Below the pieces are notes generated by a model. It was given only the letters and a program-made list of their open reading frames with translations, ran no database searches and had not been told where the DNA came from. From positions 62,001 to 126,000 of the forward strand of contig JAPZUF010000012.1 of assembly GCA_027533395.1 (NCBI GenBank): 64,000 bases of DNA. The letters are read 5' to 3'. The translations under genes and the position numbers were made by a program. How positions within the stretch are numbered: position 1 is the first letter of the stretch; every line of letters starts with the position of its first letter. This document shows, piece after piece, positions 9,195 through 16,003 of this stretch. The DNA is from Cyclobacteriaceae bacterium. Lineage in GTDB: Bacteria > Bacteroidota > Bacteroidia > Cytophagales > Cyclobacteriaceae.

Positions 9195-10619
9195 TTAACT
9201 ATTATACCATTTTATTTTTCTTGAGAAATACATCACAGCTGCAATGATTAGGAACAGGCCAAAAGAACCTAATAATAAAGAAAGTTCTTGCTGAACGATG
9301 ATGATGAATATAAAACCATAAAATGAAACCAAAAGTATCGCGAATAATAGGGTTAAAGAAAGAGTTGATAAAAAAGTTCGCGAATAAAAAGAAACTAGGA
9401 TAATCGTTAAGGTTGATGCAATGACATAAGCTATATTAAATCCTGTTTGTTCAGATAAAGAAATCAACATAGTGTAATAGATAATTAGCGCGGCTGCGAT
9501 TAATAAATATTGGAAAGGATGGATGCGTATTTTCTTAATAACCTCAACTAAAAACAAAGCCAGAAAAGTGAGCATGATAATCAACTGACCATACTTAGCT
9601 GTACGAATACTTTTTTGATATTGATCAGCAGGAATTTTTAATTTCAAACCAAGCTCACCACCCTCTAATTTTTTTTCCGGTTGAGTCCAAAACTCATCGA
9701 AGGCACGATTGAAATGAAGAATTTTCCAATCAGCGGTAAAGGCTGAGTCAGTCACCTCTCTGTTAGTAGGTAGAAACTCACCATCAAAAGACGGATTTGC
9801 CCAATTACCTTTTGCTTGTACTCTTGTGTTTTTACCTAGTGGTAAAAAGAATAACTCCTCACTTCCTTTGATGTTTAACTGGATGCTGATATCGCCACTT
9901 ATATCCGAAGGTTGCTCCCAGTTTAATGGAATTTTAAAACCAGTGCTGTGTACTCTTTTATCAACTTGGAGATTGGAATCTTCCATACTGACATCGTAAT
10001 TATTGACTGCTAGTTTTCGCTCAACGAGAATTCCGATATTTTGGGACGGTTCTGCTTGTAAAGGTTTGTTATTATAAGTAATGGCTGGTAAATCACTAAT
10101 ACCCCTTTGGTCAGAAACAGAATAAATTAGATAAGCATCCTTCCAACGTATCTTTTCGACTTTGATACTGGATTTACTTTCTTCAGGCAATTGGAACTTG
10201 ACTTGATGTTGGATAACGCTTTGATATACGGCTGCATCAAAAATACCGCGATGTAAAATGGTAGGTTCAATATTCGCCTGTATGTTCAATTCTTCTGGTA
10301 AAACAAATAATTTTTCAATGTAGGTATTGGTTTGCATAACCAATTGCTTGTTGACTTCCATTGTCTCTTTTTTCTCTATTTCATAAGGAAGAACTAAAAT
10401 AGGTCCGCTTAATAATTGTCTGCCCGACCATTTCGAGAAAATTTCTTCCATGCTGCTTTCAGCACGCGATTCTCTTTCTTCCATCATAAAAATGACCCAT
10501 TGGGAAGGTATCAGCAGCAGTAGCATAAGAATACCTATTGAAGCGAGTTTAACGGTAATCGATTCAGAAATCCATTGATTGAATTTCTCTAACATTGAAG
10601 GTGTTTGTTCATTTGTCAT
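9195..10619 (-). CDS. creD: CreD-family inner membrane protein
   Basis: A 474-residue inner-membrane protein of the CreD (cell envelope integrity) family. One membrane helix (about 25-46) is followed by the family signature SGRQLLSGPILVLPYE and a large periplasmic domain (about 50-340) rich in beta-strands. A cluster of about five hydrophobic helices (about 345-470) closes the protein. Expression of CreD in other bacteria accompanies envelope stress, but its biochemical role is not settled. It ends an operon-like run with a winged-helix regulator and another membrane protein. A partial copy of the operon operator lies 19 bases upstream of its ATG, so it may also have its own controlled promoter. 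Confidence 0.9.
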   Translation of the reverse strand: MTNEQTPSMLEKFNQWISESITVKLASIGILMLLLLIPSQWVIFMMEERESRAESSMEEIFSKWSGRQLLSGPILVLPYEIEKKETMEVNKQLVMQTNTYIEKLFVLPEELNIQANIEPTILHRGIFDAAVYQSVIQHQVKFQLPEESKSSIKVEKIRWKDAYLIYSVSDQRGISDLPAITYNNKPLQAEPSQNIGILVERKLAVNNYDVSMEDSNLQVDKRVHSTGFKIPLNWEQPSDISGDISIQLNIKGSEELFFLPLGKNTRVQAKGNWANPSFDGEFLPTNREVTDSAFTADWKILHFNRAFDEFWTQPEKKLEGGELGLKLKIPADQYQKSIRTAKYGQLIIMLTFLALFLVEVIKKIRIHPFQYLLIAAALIIYYTMLISLSEQTGFNIAYVIASTLTIILVSFYSRTFLSTLSLTLLFAILLVSFYGFIFIIIVQQELSLLLGSFGLFLIIAAVMYFSRKIKWYNS

Positions 10620-10637
10620 ATTGAGTTTGATTAAAAG

Positions 10638-10656
10638 TACTTTGTAATTAAAAGTT
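10638..10656 (-). promoter_or_regulatory. Imperfect second copy of the CreD-operon operator
   Basis: TACTTTG, a five-base spacer, then AAAAGTT. The left arm and its upstream AAAAG flank are identical to the perfect palindrome at 11599-11617, and the right arm differs at two positions. It sits just upstream of creD. Confidence 0.5.
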
Positions 10657-10670
10657 AATAGATAAAAAAA

Positions 10671-10973
10671 TTATTTTCGTTGTTGTTTGATTAATTCATC
10701 GAGAGCATCAAAATGTTTTTTCAAAGAAGTTTTTCCTTTTTCTGTTGCCTTATAGCGTGTGTTAGGTTTACGATCGATAAAAGATTTATGAATGGCTATG
10801 TATTTTTCCTTTTCCAATGCTTTTAAATGTGTGGCGAGGTTGCCATCGGTAGTTTGTAGAATTTCTTTTAATGAATTAAAGTCATACGATTCCGTAGTTG
10901 CCAGCACCGACATGATTTGAAGGCGTGTTCTATGTTCTAAAATTTTATCCAGGTTTTCGAAAGGATTTTTCAT
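10671..10973 (-). CDS. Winged-helix transcriptional regulator (HTH_34 type)
   Basis: A 100-residue MarR/ArsR-like winged helix. Helices and recognition helix are visible in RTRLQIMSVLATTES, FNSLKEILQ and TDGNLATHLKALEKEKYI. The wing is FIDRKPNTRYKATEKGK, followed by a C-terminal dimerisation helix. This short architecture is the HTH_34 family, commonly next to membrane-protein genes in Bacteroidota. Its start overlaps the end of the upstream membrane gene (ATGA), indicating translational coupling. The palindrome at the head of the operon is the obvious candidate for its own binding site. The ligand or stress it senses is unknown. Confidence 0.88.
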   Translation of the reverse strand: MKNPFENLDKILEHRTRLQIMSVLATTESYDFNSLKEILQTTDGNLATHLKALEKEKYIAIHKSFIDRKPNTRYKATEKGKTSLKKHFDALDELIKQQRK

Positions 10974-11593
10974 GCATCATACTTTCTATGAACCAATACA
11001 CCATATAAAACATGTAACACACCAAAACCGAGTGTCCAAAAGATAAGTCCATAACCGGGCCATAAAGCACAAAGTAAACCCAGTGCAATCTGACAAAAAC
11101 CAAGCAATTGAATTTCTTTATAGAGATTAGAGCTTGCGTTGAGTAGAGCAAGACCATAGAAAAGTAGAAGGGCAGGAGCTGCAATTCCATAATAACCACG
11201 CAAAACAAGAATAAGTGTGAATAATCCGCCACTAACTAAAGGGATAGCCAACTTAAAGAGTAGTTGTTTGCTGGTTTCGTTCCAAAAAGTAAGACTTAAT
11301 CGTTGTGCTTTGCGGTAACTCAACCAAAAACCGGTTACTAGCGAAAGCGTTAGTACAGCAAACGCACAACCAATCAATTGTATCAATACATGCCTTTCAT
11401 TGATAAAATAAAAGCGAAAGCCAATCGGAGAGTTAGGAAAATAGAGCAGAAAATAAGCATAGGAAGCACCTAAAATAGCGTAAAAACCAGCCAAAACACC
11501 CGATAAACCATGCAAAGACAAAAATTTACCTGAACGATCGAGAGCTTGCCTCACCGCAGCTAAATCTTTTTCAACTTCTGATATTTCTTTCAT
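10970..11593 (-). CDS. Multi-spanning membrane protein of the CreD operon
   Basis: A 207-residue integral membrane protein with about six hydrophobic helices (roughly 25-50, 65-85, 100-120, 130-150, 160-175 and 180-200). The amphipathic N-terminus reads SEVEKDLAAVRQALDRSGKF. No catalytic motif is recognised. It is the first gene of a three-gene run with the HTH_34 regulator (4-base overlap) and creD. By analogy with similar operons it may be the sensed or controlled membrane partner, but that is inference. The operator palindrome begins only six bases before its ATG. Confidence 0.7.
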   Translation of the reverse strand: MKEISEVEKDLAAVRQALDRSGKFLSLHGLSGVLAGFYAILGASYAYFLLYFPNSPIGFRFYFINERHVLIQLIGCAFAVLTLSLVTGFWLSYRKAQRLSLTFWNETSKQLLFKLAIPLVSGGLFTLILVLRGYYGIAAPALLLFYGLALLNASSNLYKEIQLLGFCQIALGLLCALWPGYGLIFWTLGFGVLHVLYGVLVHRKYDA

Positions 11594-11598
11594 AAAAG

Positions 11599-11617
11599 TA
11601 CTTTGTATTTCAAAGTA
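11599..11617. promoter_or_regulatory. Palindromic operator of the regulator/CreD operon
   Basis: A perfect inverted repeat TACTTTG-TATTT-CAAAGTA, extended on the left by AAAAG. It ends 6 bases upstream of the first gene of the operon. A second, imperfect copy precedes creD. The position would let a bound winged-helix dimer block initiation. Confidence 0.65.
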
Positions 11618-11741
11618 AAGATACGGAAGAGATTCTAAATGGTTGAAAGGAAGCAGAAAAAAAATGCTTTTTATTTTCGGTCAATGTTGGAAAAATCGAA
11701 ATCAATCTTTTAATATTGCACTCCCAAATTTTAGGGAACAC

Positions 11742-11815
11742 TCCTCCTTAGCTCAGCTGGTTAGAGCACCTGACTGTTAATCAGGGGGTCCTTGGTTCAA
11801 GCCCAAGAGGAGGAG
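11742..11815 (+). tRNA. tRNA-Asn (GTT)
   Basis: A complete cloverleaf: acceptor TCCTCCT/AGGAGGA, D-arm beginning AGCTC, anticodon stem CCTGA/TCAGG with loop CTGTTAA (anticodon GTT), and T-arm with loop TTCAAGC. The discriminator base is G and no CCA is encoded. A terminator hairpin follows at once. Confidence 0.95.
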
Positions 11816-11821
11816 CGAAAA

Positions 11822-11849
11822 AAAAGCAGCTATTCAACAGCTGCTTTTT
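11822..11849 (+). terminator. Terminator after tRNA-Asn
   Basis: The stem AAAAGCAGCT/AGCTGCTTTT with a seven-base loop runs into a T-rich tract, seven bases beyond the tRNA. Confidence 0.85.
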
Positions 11850-12018
11850 GTTTTTGTAACCATACTACTTTGTACTTCCATATTTAAATTGATAAGCTGT
11901 TTGAAAAATAAGTATATCAAATTTCATATTTTAAAATCTTTATAAGTATAAATTGAAGCTATCCTGAGCCAATCTATCTTTCTAAATTGTTTCGAAGATT
12001 TTAAACAAACCTTACCAA

Positions 12019-14397
12019 TTGAAGTACGCCAAACAGTTTTATACACGACACAAAAAAAAGTTCATAGTGGCTTTGGTGTTGGCAGTTTGCTTTTTTGCTT
12101 GGTTTACTTTTTTTCTACCTGATCCGCTCTTTTCTGTTTCTTATTCGCGTGTGTTAAAATCCAGAGAAGGTAAACTTCTTGCAGCTGCCGTGAGCGAAGA
12201 CGCACAATGGCGTTTTCCGGCTGGGCACTATGTTTCTCCTAAGTTTGCTACCTGTTTAATTACTTTCGAAGACAAGCGATTTCTGCAGCATCCGGGTGTT
12301 GATCCCATCGCACTTTTTAGAGCTATATACAGCAACGTTAAAGAAGGAAAAATAATCAGCGGTGGCAGCACCATCACGATGCAAGTAGCGAGAATGGCTA
12401 GAGGAAAAAAATCCAGAAATGTGTGGCAGAAATTCATGGAGTGTTTGTGGGCTTTGCGTATAGAACTCCGTTATTCCAAAGATGAAATTTTAGCTTTGTA
12501 CGCAGCTCATGCACCATTTGGTGGAAATGTAGTAGGTGTAGAAGCAGCTTGTTGGCGATATTATGGTAGTACATCTGATGCCTTATCTTGGGCCGAAGCG
12601 GCTACATTAGCCGTATTACCTAATGCACCATCCTTAATGCACCCGGGCAAAAACACTGAAGCATTATTTCAAAAAAGAAATCAACTTTTACAGAAGTTGA
12701 AATATGAAAAAATAATTGATGAAGAAGAATATGCTTTATCGATACTTGAAAAAATCCCGGAAGTATTGCAGCGCTTGCCGCGACATGCGCGCCATCTTTT
12801 GCAAAACGATTTTGTTTTAACGACCGATTCATCAACCATTCGCTACGATTGGCAGCTTCGATTAGAAGAAAGGGTACAGCAACACCACGAGTACTTGCGC
12901 GCTAATGATATTCAAAATTTAGCTGCCATTATTCTCGATGTTAAAACTGGAGAAATAGTAGCTTATGCAGGGAACATTTTGCCTGATAACAGAGCGGTAG
13001 ATGCGGAAGTGGATGCTGCCCGTGCCAATCGAAGTACAGGAAGTATTTTAAAACCTTTCTTATATGCGATTGCTATAGACGAAGGTTTGATTTCACCCAC
13101 TTCGCTTTTAACGGATGTGCCAACTTATATCAATGGTTTTGCACCTCGTAATTTCAATCGCGAATTTGATGGCGCTGTTCCTGCGCACCAGGCTTTAATT
13201 CGTTCATTGAACGTTCCAGCAGTGTATCTTTTACAACAATACCGTTATGAAAAGTTTCACACATTATTAAAAAAATTGGGGATTCATTCTTTAACACAAT
13301 CTCCGGATCATTATGGTTTATCCATGATACTAGGTGGTGCAGAAGGTAACTTAATTGAAATCACCGGAGCCTATGCGGCTATGGCGCGTGTTTTAAATCA
13401 ATATTTTGAAAGGCCTGGTGAAAGAAAATATGCCCAATCGGATTGGAGAAATCCTTCTTATCAAAAAAATCTGCAGCAAGATAAAGATGAAATAAATTTA
13501 TCTTCTACATCACCACTTTCAGCATCTTCTATTTATCATACCCTCAATGAATTAACGGAGGTATATAGACCGGGAGAAGAAACAGGCTGGCGTAATTTTT
13601 ACCACACAAAAAAAATTGCTTGGAAAACTGGAACTAGCTTTGGATTTAGAGATGGATGGGCTGTAGGTGTTACACCACAGTATGCTGTTGGTGTTTGGGT
13701 GGGAAATGCAGATGGTGAAGGCCGACCGAATTTAACCGGTACTGAAAGTGCAGCACCTTTGTTGTTTAGTATTTTTGATTTTTTACCTACAGGCGACTGG
13801 TTTCAAGAACCAAAATTAGAACAAATAACGGTGCCTATATGTTCTGTTAGTGGTTATAAAGCATCTACGCATTGTCCTAAAACTGATACCATACTTTTAC
13901 CCCGCGCCAGCAAAAACCTCAAGCTTTGTAATTTTCATCAACATGTTAATTTGGATCGATCCCTTCAATTTACTGTCAATAGTTCTTGCTATAATATTTT
14001 TCAAATGGTTGATAGTGCTTGGTTCGTTTTACCACCAGTGCAAGCCTATTACTATCAAAGAAAACATAGTCATTATCATCCATTACCACCCATACATCCT
14101 AATTGTTTACAAAATGAGAACGTTTCAGTTATGGATTTGGTTTACCCCAAAAATGGATCTAAGATATTCATTCCCAGGGGATTAGATGGTAAATTTTCAG
14201 AATTAATCATCGAACTGGCCCATGTAAAGCCTGATGCTATTGTTTACTGGCATATGGATGGTACGTTTTTAGGAAAAACCCAAGGCAAGCATCAATTTGC
14301 TATTTTACCCGAAACTGGTAAGCATTTTCTTAGCTTGGTAGATGACAAAGGGAATGTTTCAGAGAGTCGATTTGAAGTTACCTTAAAAGATAAATAA
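12019..14397 (+). CDS. pbpC: Penicillin-binding protein 1C (bifunctional peptidoglycan synthase)
   Basis: A 792-residue bifunctional cell-wall enzyme. An N-terminal membrane anchor (about 14-33) is followed by a GT51 glycosyltransferase (EDKRFLQHPGVDP with catalytic Glu84, then GGSTITMQVARM). The transpeptidase carries active Ser342 in SILK, the SLN box and the KTG box at Lys536. The C-terminal 130 residues match the BiPBP_C domain, which identifies PBP1C rather than PBP1A. The start is TTG 12019; no ATG fits before the membrane helix. In many genomes pbpC is next to an alpha-2-macroglobulin gene, but none is seen here. Confidence 0.93.
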   Translation: MKYAKQFYTRHKKKFIVALVLAVCFFAWFTFFLPDPLFSVSYSRVLKSREGKLLAAAVSEDAQWRFPAGHYVSPKFATCLITFEDKRFLQHPGVDPIALFRAIYSNVKEGKIISGGSTITMQVARMARGKKSRNVWQKFMECLWALRIELRYSKDEILALYAAHAPFGGNVVGVEAACWRYYGSTSDALSWAEAATLAVLPNAPSLMHPGKNTEALFQKRNQLLQKLKYEKIIDEEEYALSILEKIPEVLQRLPRHARHLLQNDFVLTTDSSTIRYDWQLRLEERVQQHHEYLRANDIQNLAAIILDVKTGEIVAYAGNILPDNRAVDAEVDAARANRSTGSILKPFLYAIAIDEGLISPTSLLTDVPTYINGFAPRNFNREFDGAVPAHQALIRSLNVPAVYLLQQYRYEKFHTLLKKLGIHSLTQSPDHYGLSMILGGAEGNLIEITGAYAAMARVLNQYFERPGERKYAQSDWRNPSYQKNLQQDKDEINLSSTSPLSASSIYHTLNELTEVYRPGEETGWRNFYHTKKIAWKTGTSFGFRDGWAVGVTPQYAVGVWVGNADGEGRPNLTGTESAAPLLFSIFDFLPTGDWFQEPKLEQITVPICSVSGYKASTHCPKTDTILLPRASKNLKLCNFHQHVNLDRSLQFTVNSSCYNIFQMVDSAWFVLPPVQAYYYQRKHSHYHPLPPIHPNCLQNENVSVMDLVYPKNGSKIFIPRGLDGKFSELIIELAHVKPDAIVYWHMDGTFLGKTQGKHQFAILPETGKHFLSLVDDKGNVSESRFEVTLKDK

Positions 14398-14493
14398 CTG
14401 ATTGGTAAGTGATTAGTTGTTTTTGTTTAATTCTTTACTATATTAGCAGTCTGATTAACCTGTCGAATAGTAAATATTCAAACCTTTGAATTC

Positions 14494-15204
14494 ATGAACC
14501 TGTCTACCATTTTTTGCAGGATTTTAGTATTAACATTGGGGCTAGTCTGCGCTAACCATTCAGCTTATTGTTATGAGCAAATGGCAGTTGATACTTTTCC
14601 CAATTACGTAGTGATTGGTGCTTTTGCCAAGCAAAAGAATGCAGTTAAGTTTACCGAACACGCTCGTAAAGATTTATCTCTCAACGCAATTTTCGAGATC
14701 AATCCAAATAGAAATCTTTACTACGTGTATTGCCTAACGACCTCGGAAGTTGATCAGGCAATTTCAATGGCGAAACAATTGCGCGATAACCCTGAATTAA
14801 GCGATGCTTGGGTTTACCACGGTATATTGGGTAAGGGCAAAGCAAATTTGAAAAGCATTGATATCAACCCAAATACAAAACAACAAATTAGAATAGAAGC
14901 TAAAGAAGGAAATGATTTTGCTGGTGGAAATGGTAAACTTGAAAACACTGAAGCTAAAAGTTTAGTTGTTGAAGAAAAGGAACTTGCTAATAATAGTGAA
15001 ACAAAGGAAACTAAAATAGAAGACGCAACTGTCAAAACCGAACCAGAACCATCTACCAACAAAGAAGTTGAAACAAAAGCAAAGCCTGATGCGGATGAAG
15101 ATGTGAATGGTAAAGGATTTGTTTTTAAGCTAATTCGTTTTGTTGATCAAGTTGAAGTAAAAGGAGAAGTAGATGTAATTGATCCTGACAAAGCAAAAAA
15201 CTAG
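14494..15204 (+). CDS. Envelope protein, N-terminal SPOR-like part, ends at frameshift site
   Basis: The zero-frame product is 236 residues. It has a signal peptide (about 1-26), a SPOR-like fold (YVVIGAFAKQKNAVKF ... LYYVYCLTTSE ... AWVYHG, about 37-110) and a Glu/Lys/Thr-rich linker (about 125-205). The beginning of another beta-domain follows (FVFKLIRFVDQVEVKGEVDV). That domain is cut short by TAG directly after the heptamer A AAA AAC. The -1 frame continues the same domain without a gap (LASYEGNRSVKVSPLKNKSG) and runs into an OmpA-like C-terminus. The two parts are therefore read as one gene, 14494-15812, either through programmed -1 frameshifting, a real disruption, or a one-base error in the A-run. 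Confidence 0.8.
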   Translation: MNLSTIFCRILVLTLGLVCANHSAYCYEQMAVDTFPNYVVIGAFAKQKNAVKFTEHARKDLSLNAIFEINPNRNLYYVYCLTTSEVDQAISMAKQLRDNPELSDAWVYHGILGKGKANLKSIDINPNTKQQIRIEAKEGNDFAGGNGKLENTEAKSLVVEEKELANNSETKETKIEDATVKTEPEPSTNKEVETKAKPDADEDVNGKGFVFKLIRFVDQVEVKGEVDVIDPDKAKN

Positions 15205-15243
15205 CGAGTTACGAAGGCAACAGAAGCGTGAAGGTTTCGCCTT
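15195..15243 (+). other. Candidate -1 ribosomal frameshift signal
   Basis: In the zero frame the codons are GCA AAA AAC TAG, so A AAA AAC (15195-15201) fits the X XXY YYZ slippery rule exactly and is followed by a stop. Twelve bases downstream, AAGGC (15214-15218) pairs with GCCTT (15239-15243). GAAGC (15223-15227) pairs with GTTTC (15234-15238). The result is a ten-pair stem with a four-base bulge and a six-base loop. The -1 frame is open for 203 further codons that complete the protein. The spacer is longer than the usual 5-9 bases, which is a weakness. Confidence 0.5.
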
Positions 15244-15812
15244 TAAAAAATAAATCAGGGCAAGTAACTTTTGCTACTGAAGTGTTTGGCTATCGTAAAA
15301 TGCAACGTGACGTTGACTTCAACAATCCGACAGCCGAAGACATTCAAGTAGATGAAAATGGAAATACCATCATACCTTTCGAATTAGTACGCTTGCAAAA
15401 AGGTGATTTTGCGATTATGTACAATGTTTACTTTTTCAGAGATGCCGCCATCATGCGACCTGAGTCGCGATATGAGGTAAACAGTTTGGTAGAGATGTTG
15501 AAAGAAAATCCTAAATACATCATTAAAATTCATGGTCATACCAATGGTAACCATGCAGGCAACATATCTTATCGAGATAAAAATACAACTGACTTTTTTA
15601 CTATCAATGGTTCTAAAGATGGATATGGTTCTGCCAAGGAGTTATCGAGAGCACGTGCAGAAGAAATAAGAGATTATTTGATCAATCAGGGAATCGACCC
15701 GGCCAGAACATCCATTAAAGCTTGGGGAGGTAAAAAGGCCATACACGACAAACACAGTGCGCGTGCGCAAGAAAATGTGCGAGTAGAAATAGAAATATTA
15801 GAAGATAAATAA
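15201..15812 (+). CDS. OmpA-like C-terminal part of the same envelope gene (-1 frame)
   Basis: This frame supplies the rest of a beta-domain (VKVSPLKNKSGQVTF, EVFGYRKMQRDVDF) and an OmpA-type peptidoglycan-binding domain (about the last 125 residues). The OmpA signatures are IKIHGHTNGN, SRARAEEIRDYLINQGID and NVRVEIEI. It lacks any signal peptide of its own. A GTG at 15228 could start an isolated 194-residue product, but that would begin inside a domain and remain cytosolic. This makes expression as a fusion with the upstream part more sensible. The fused protein would anchor the outer membrane to peptidoglycan. Family assignment is firm for the OmpA domain and tentative for the rest. Confidence 0.8.
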   Translation, partial: LASYEGNRSVKVSPLKNKSGQVTFATEVFGYRKMQRDVDFNNPTAEDIQVDENGNTIIPFELVRLQKGDFAIMYNVYFFRDAAIMRPESRYEVNSLVEMLKENPKYIIKIHGHTNGNHAGNISYRDKNTTDFFTINGSKDGYGSAKELSRARAEEIRDYLINQGIDPARTSIKAWGGKKAIHDKHSARAQENVRVEIEILEDK

Positions 15813-15833
15813 GAGTAAATTAATATTATTAAT

Positions 15834-15864
15834 AAAAAAGCGACATCATGAGGTCGCTTTTTTA
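15834..15864 (+). terminator. Terminator after the OmpA-like gene
   Basis: AGCGAC/GTCGCT with an eight-base loop, flanked by A6 and T6 runs. Confidence 0.8.
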
Positions 15865-16003
15865 TTGCCTAATCAAATGTTCATTACATTTTGAGTGTTC
15901 AGATTCGGTCGTTGATTTCTGTTGTTACTTACATTTCATTTAACTTGTGTTACATAGAACTTTTTGAAGGTTCAGTTCATCTTCAGCTTTAAAACCAACC
16001 ATT

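Noticed and set aside
15228-15812. OmpA-like frame as an independent gene starting at GTG 15228
   Set aside because: It would begin mid-domain and have no signal peptide although OmpA domains act in the periplasm. Treated instead as the continuation of the 14494 gene.
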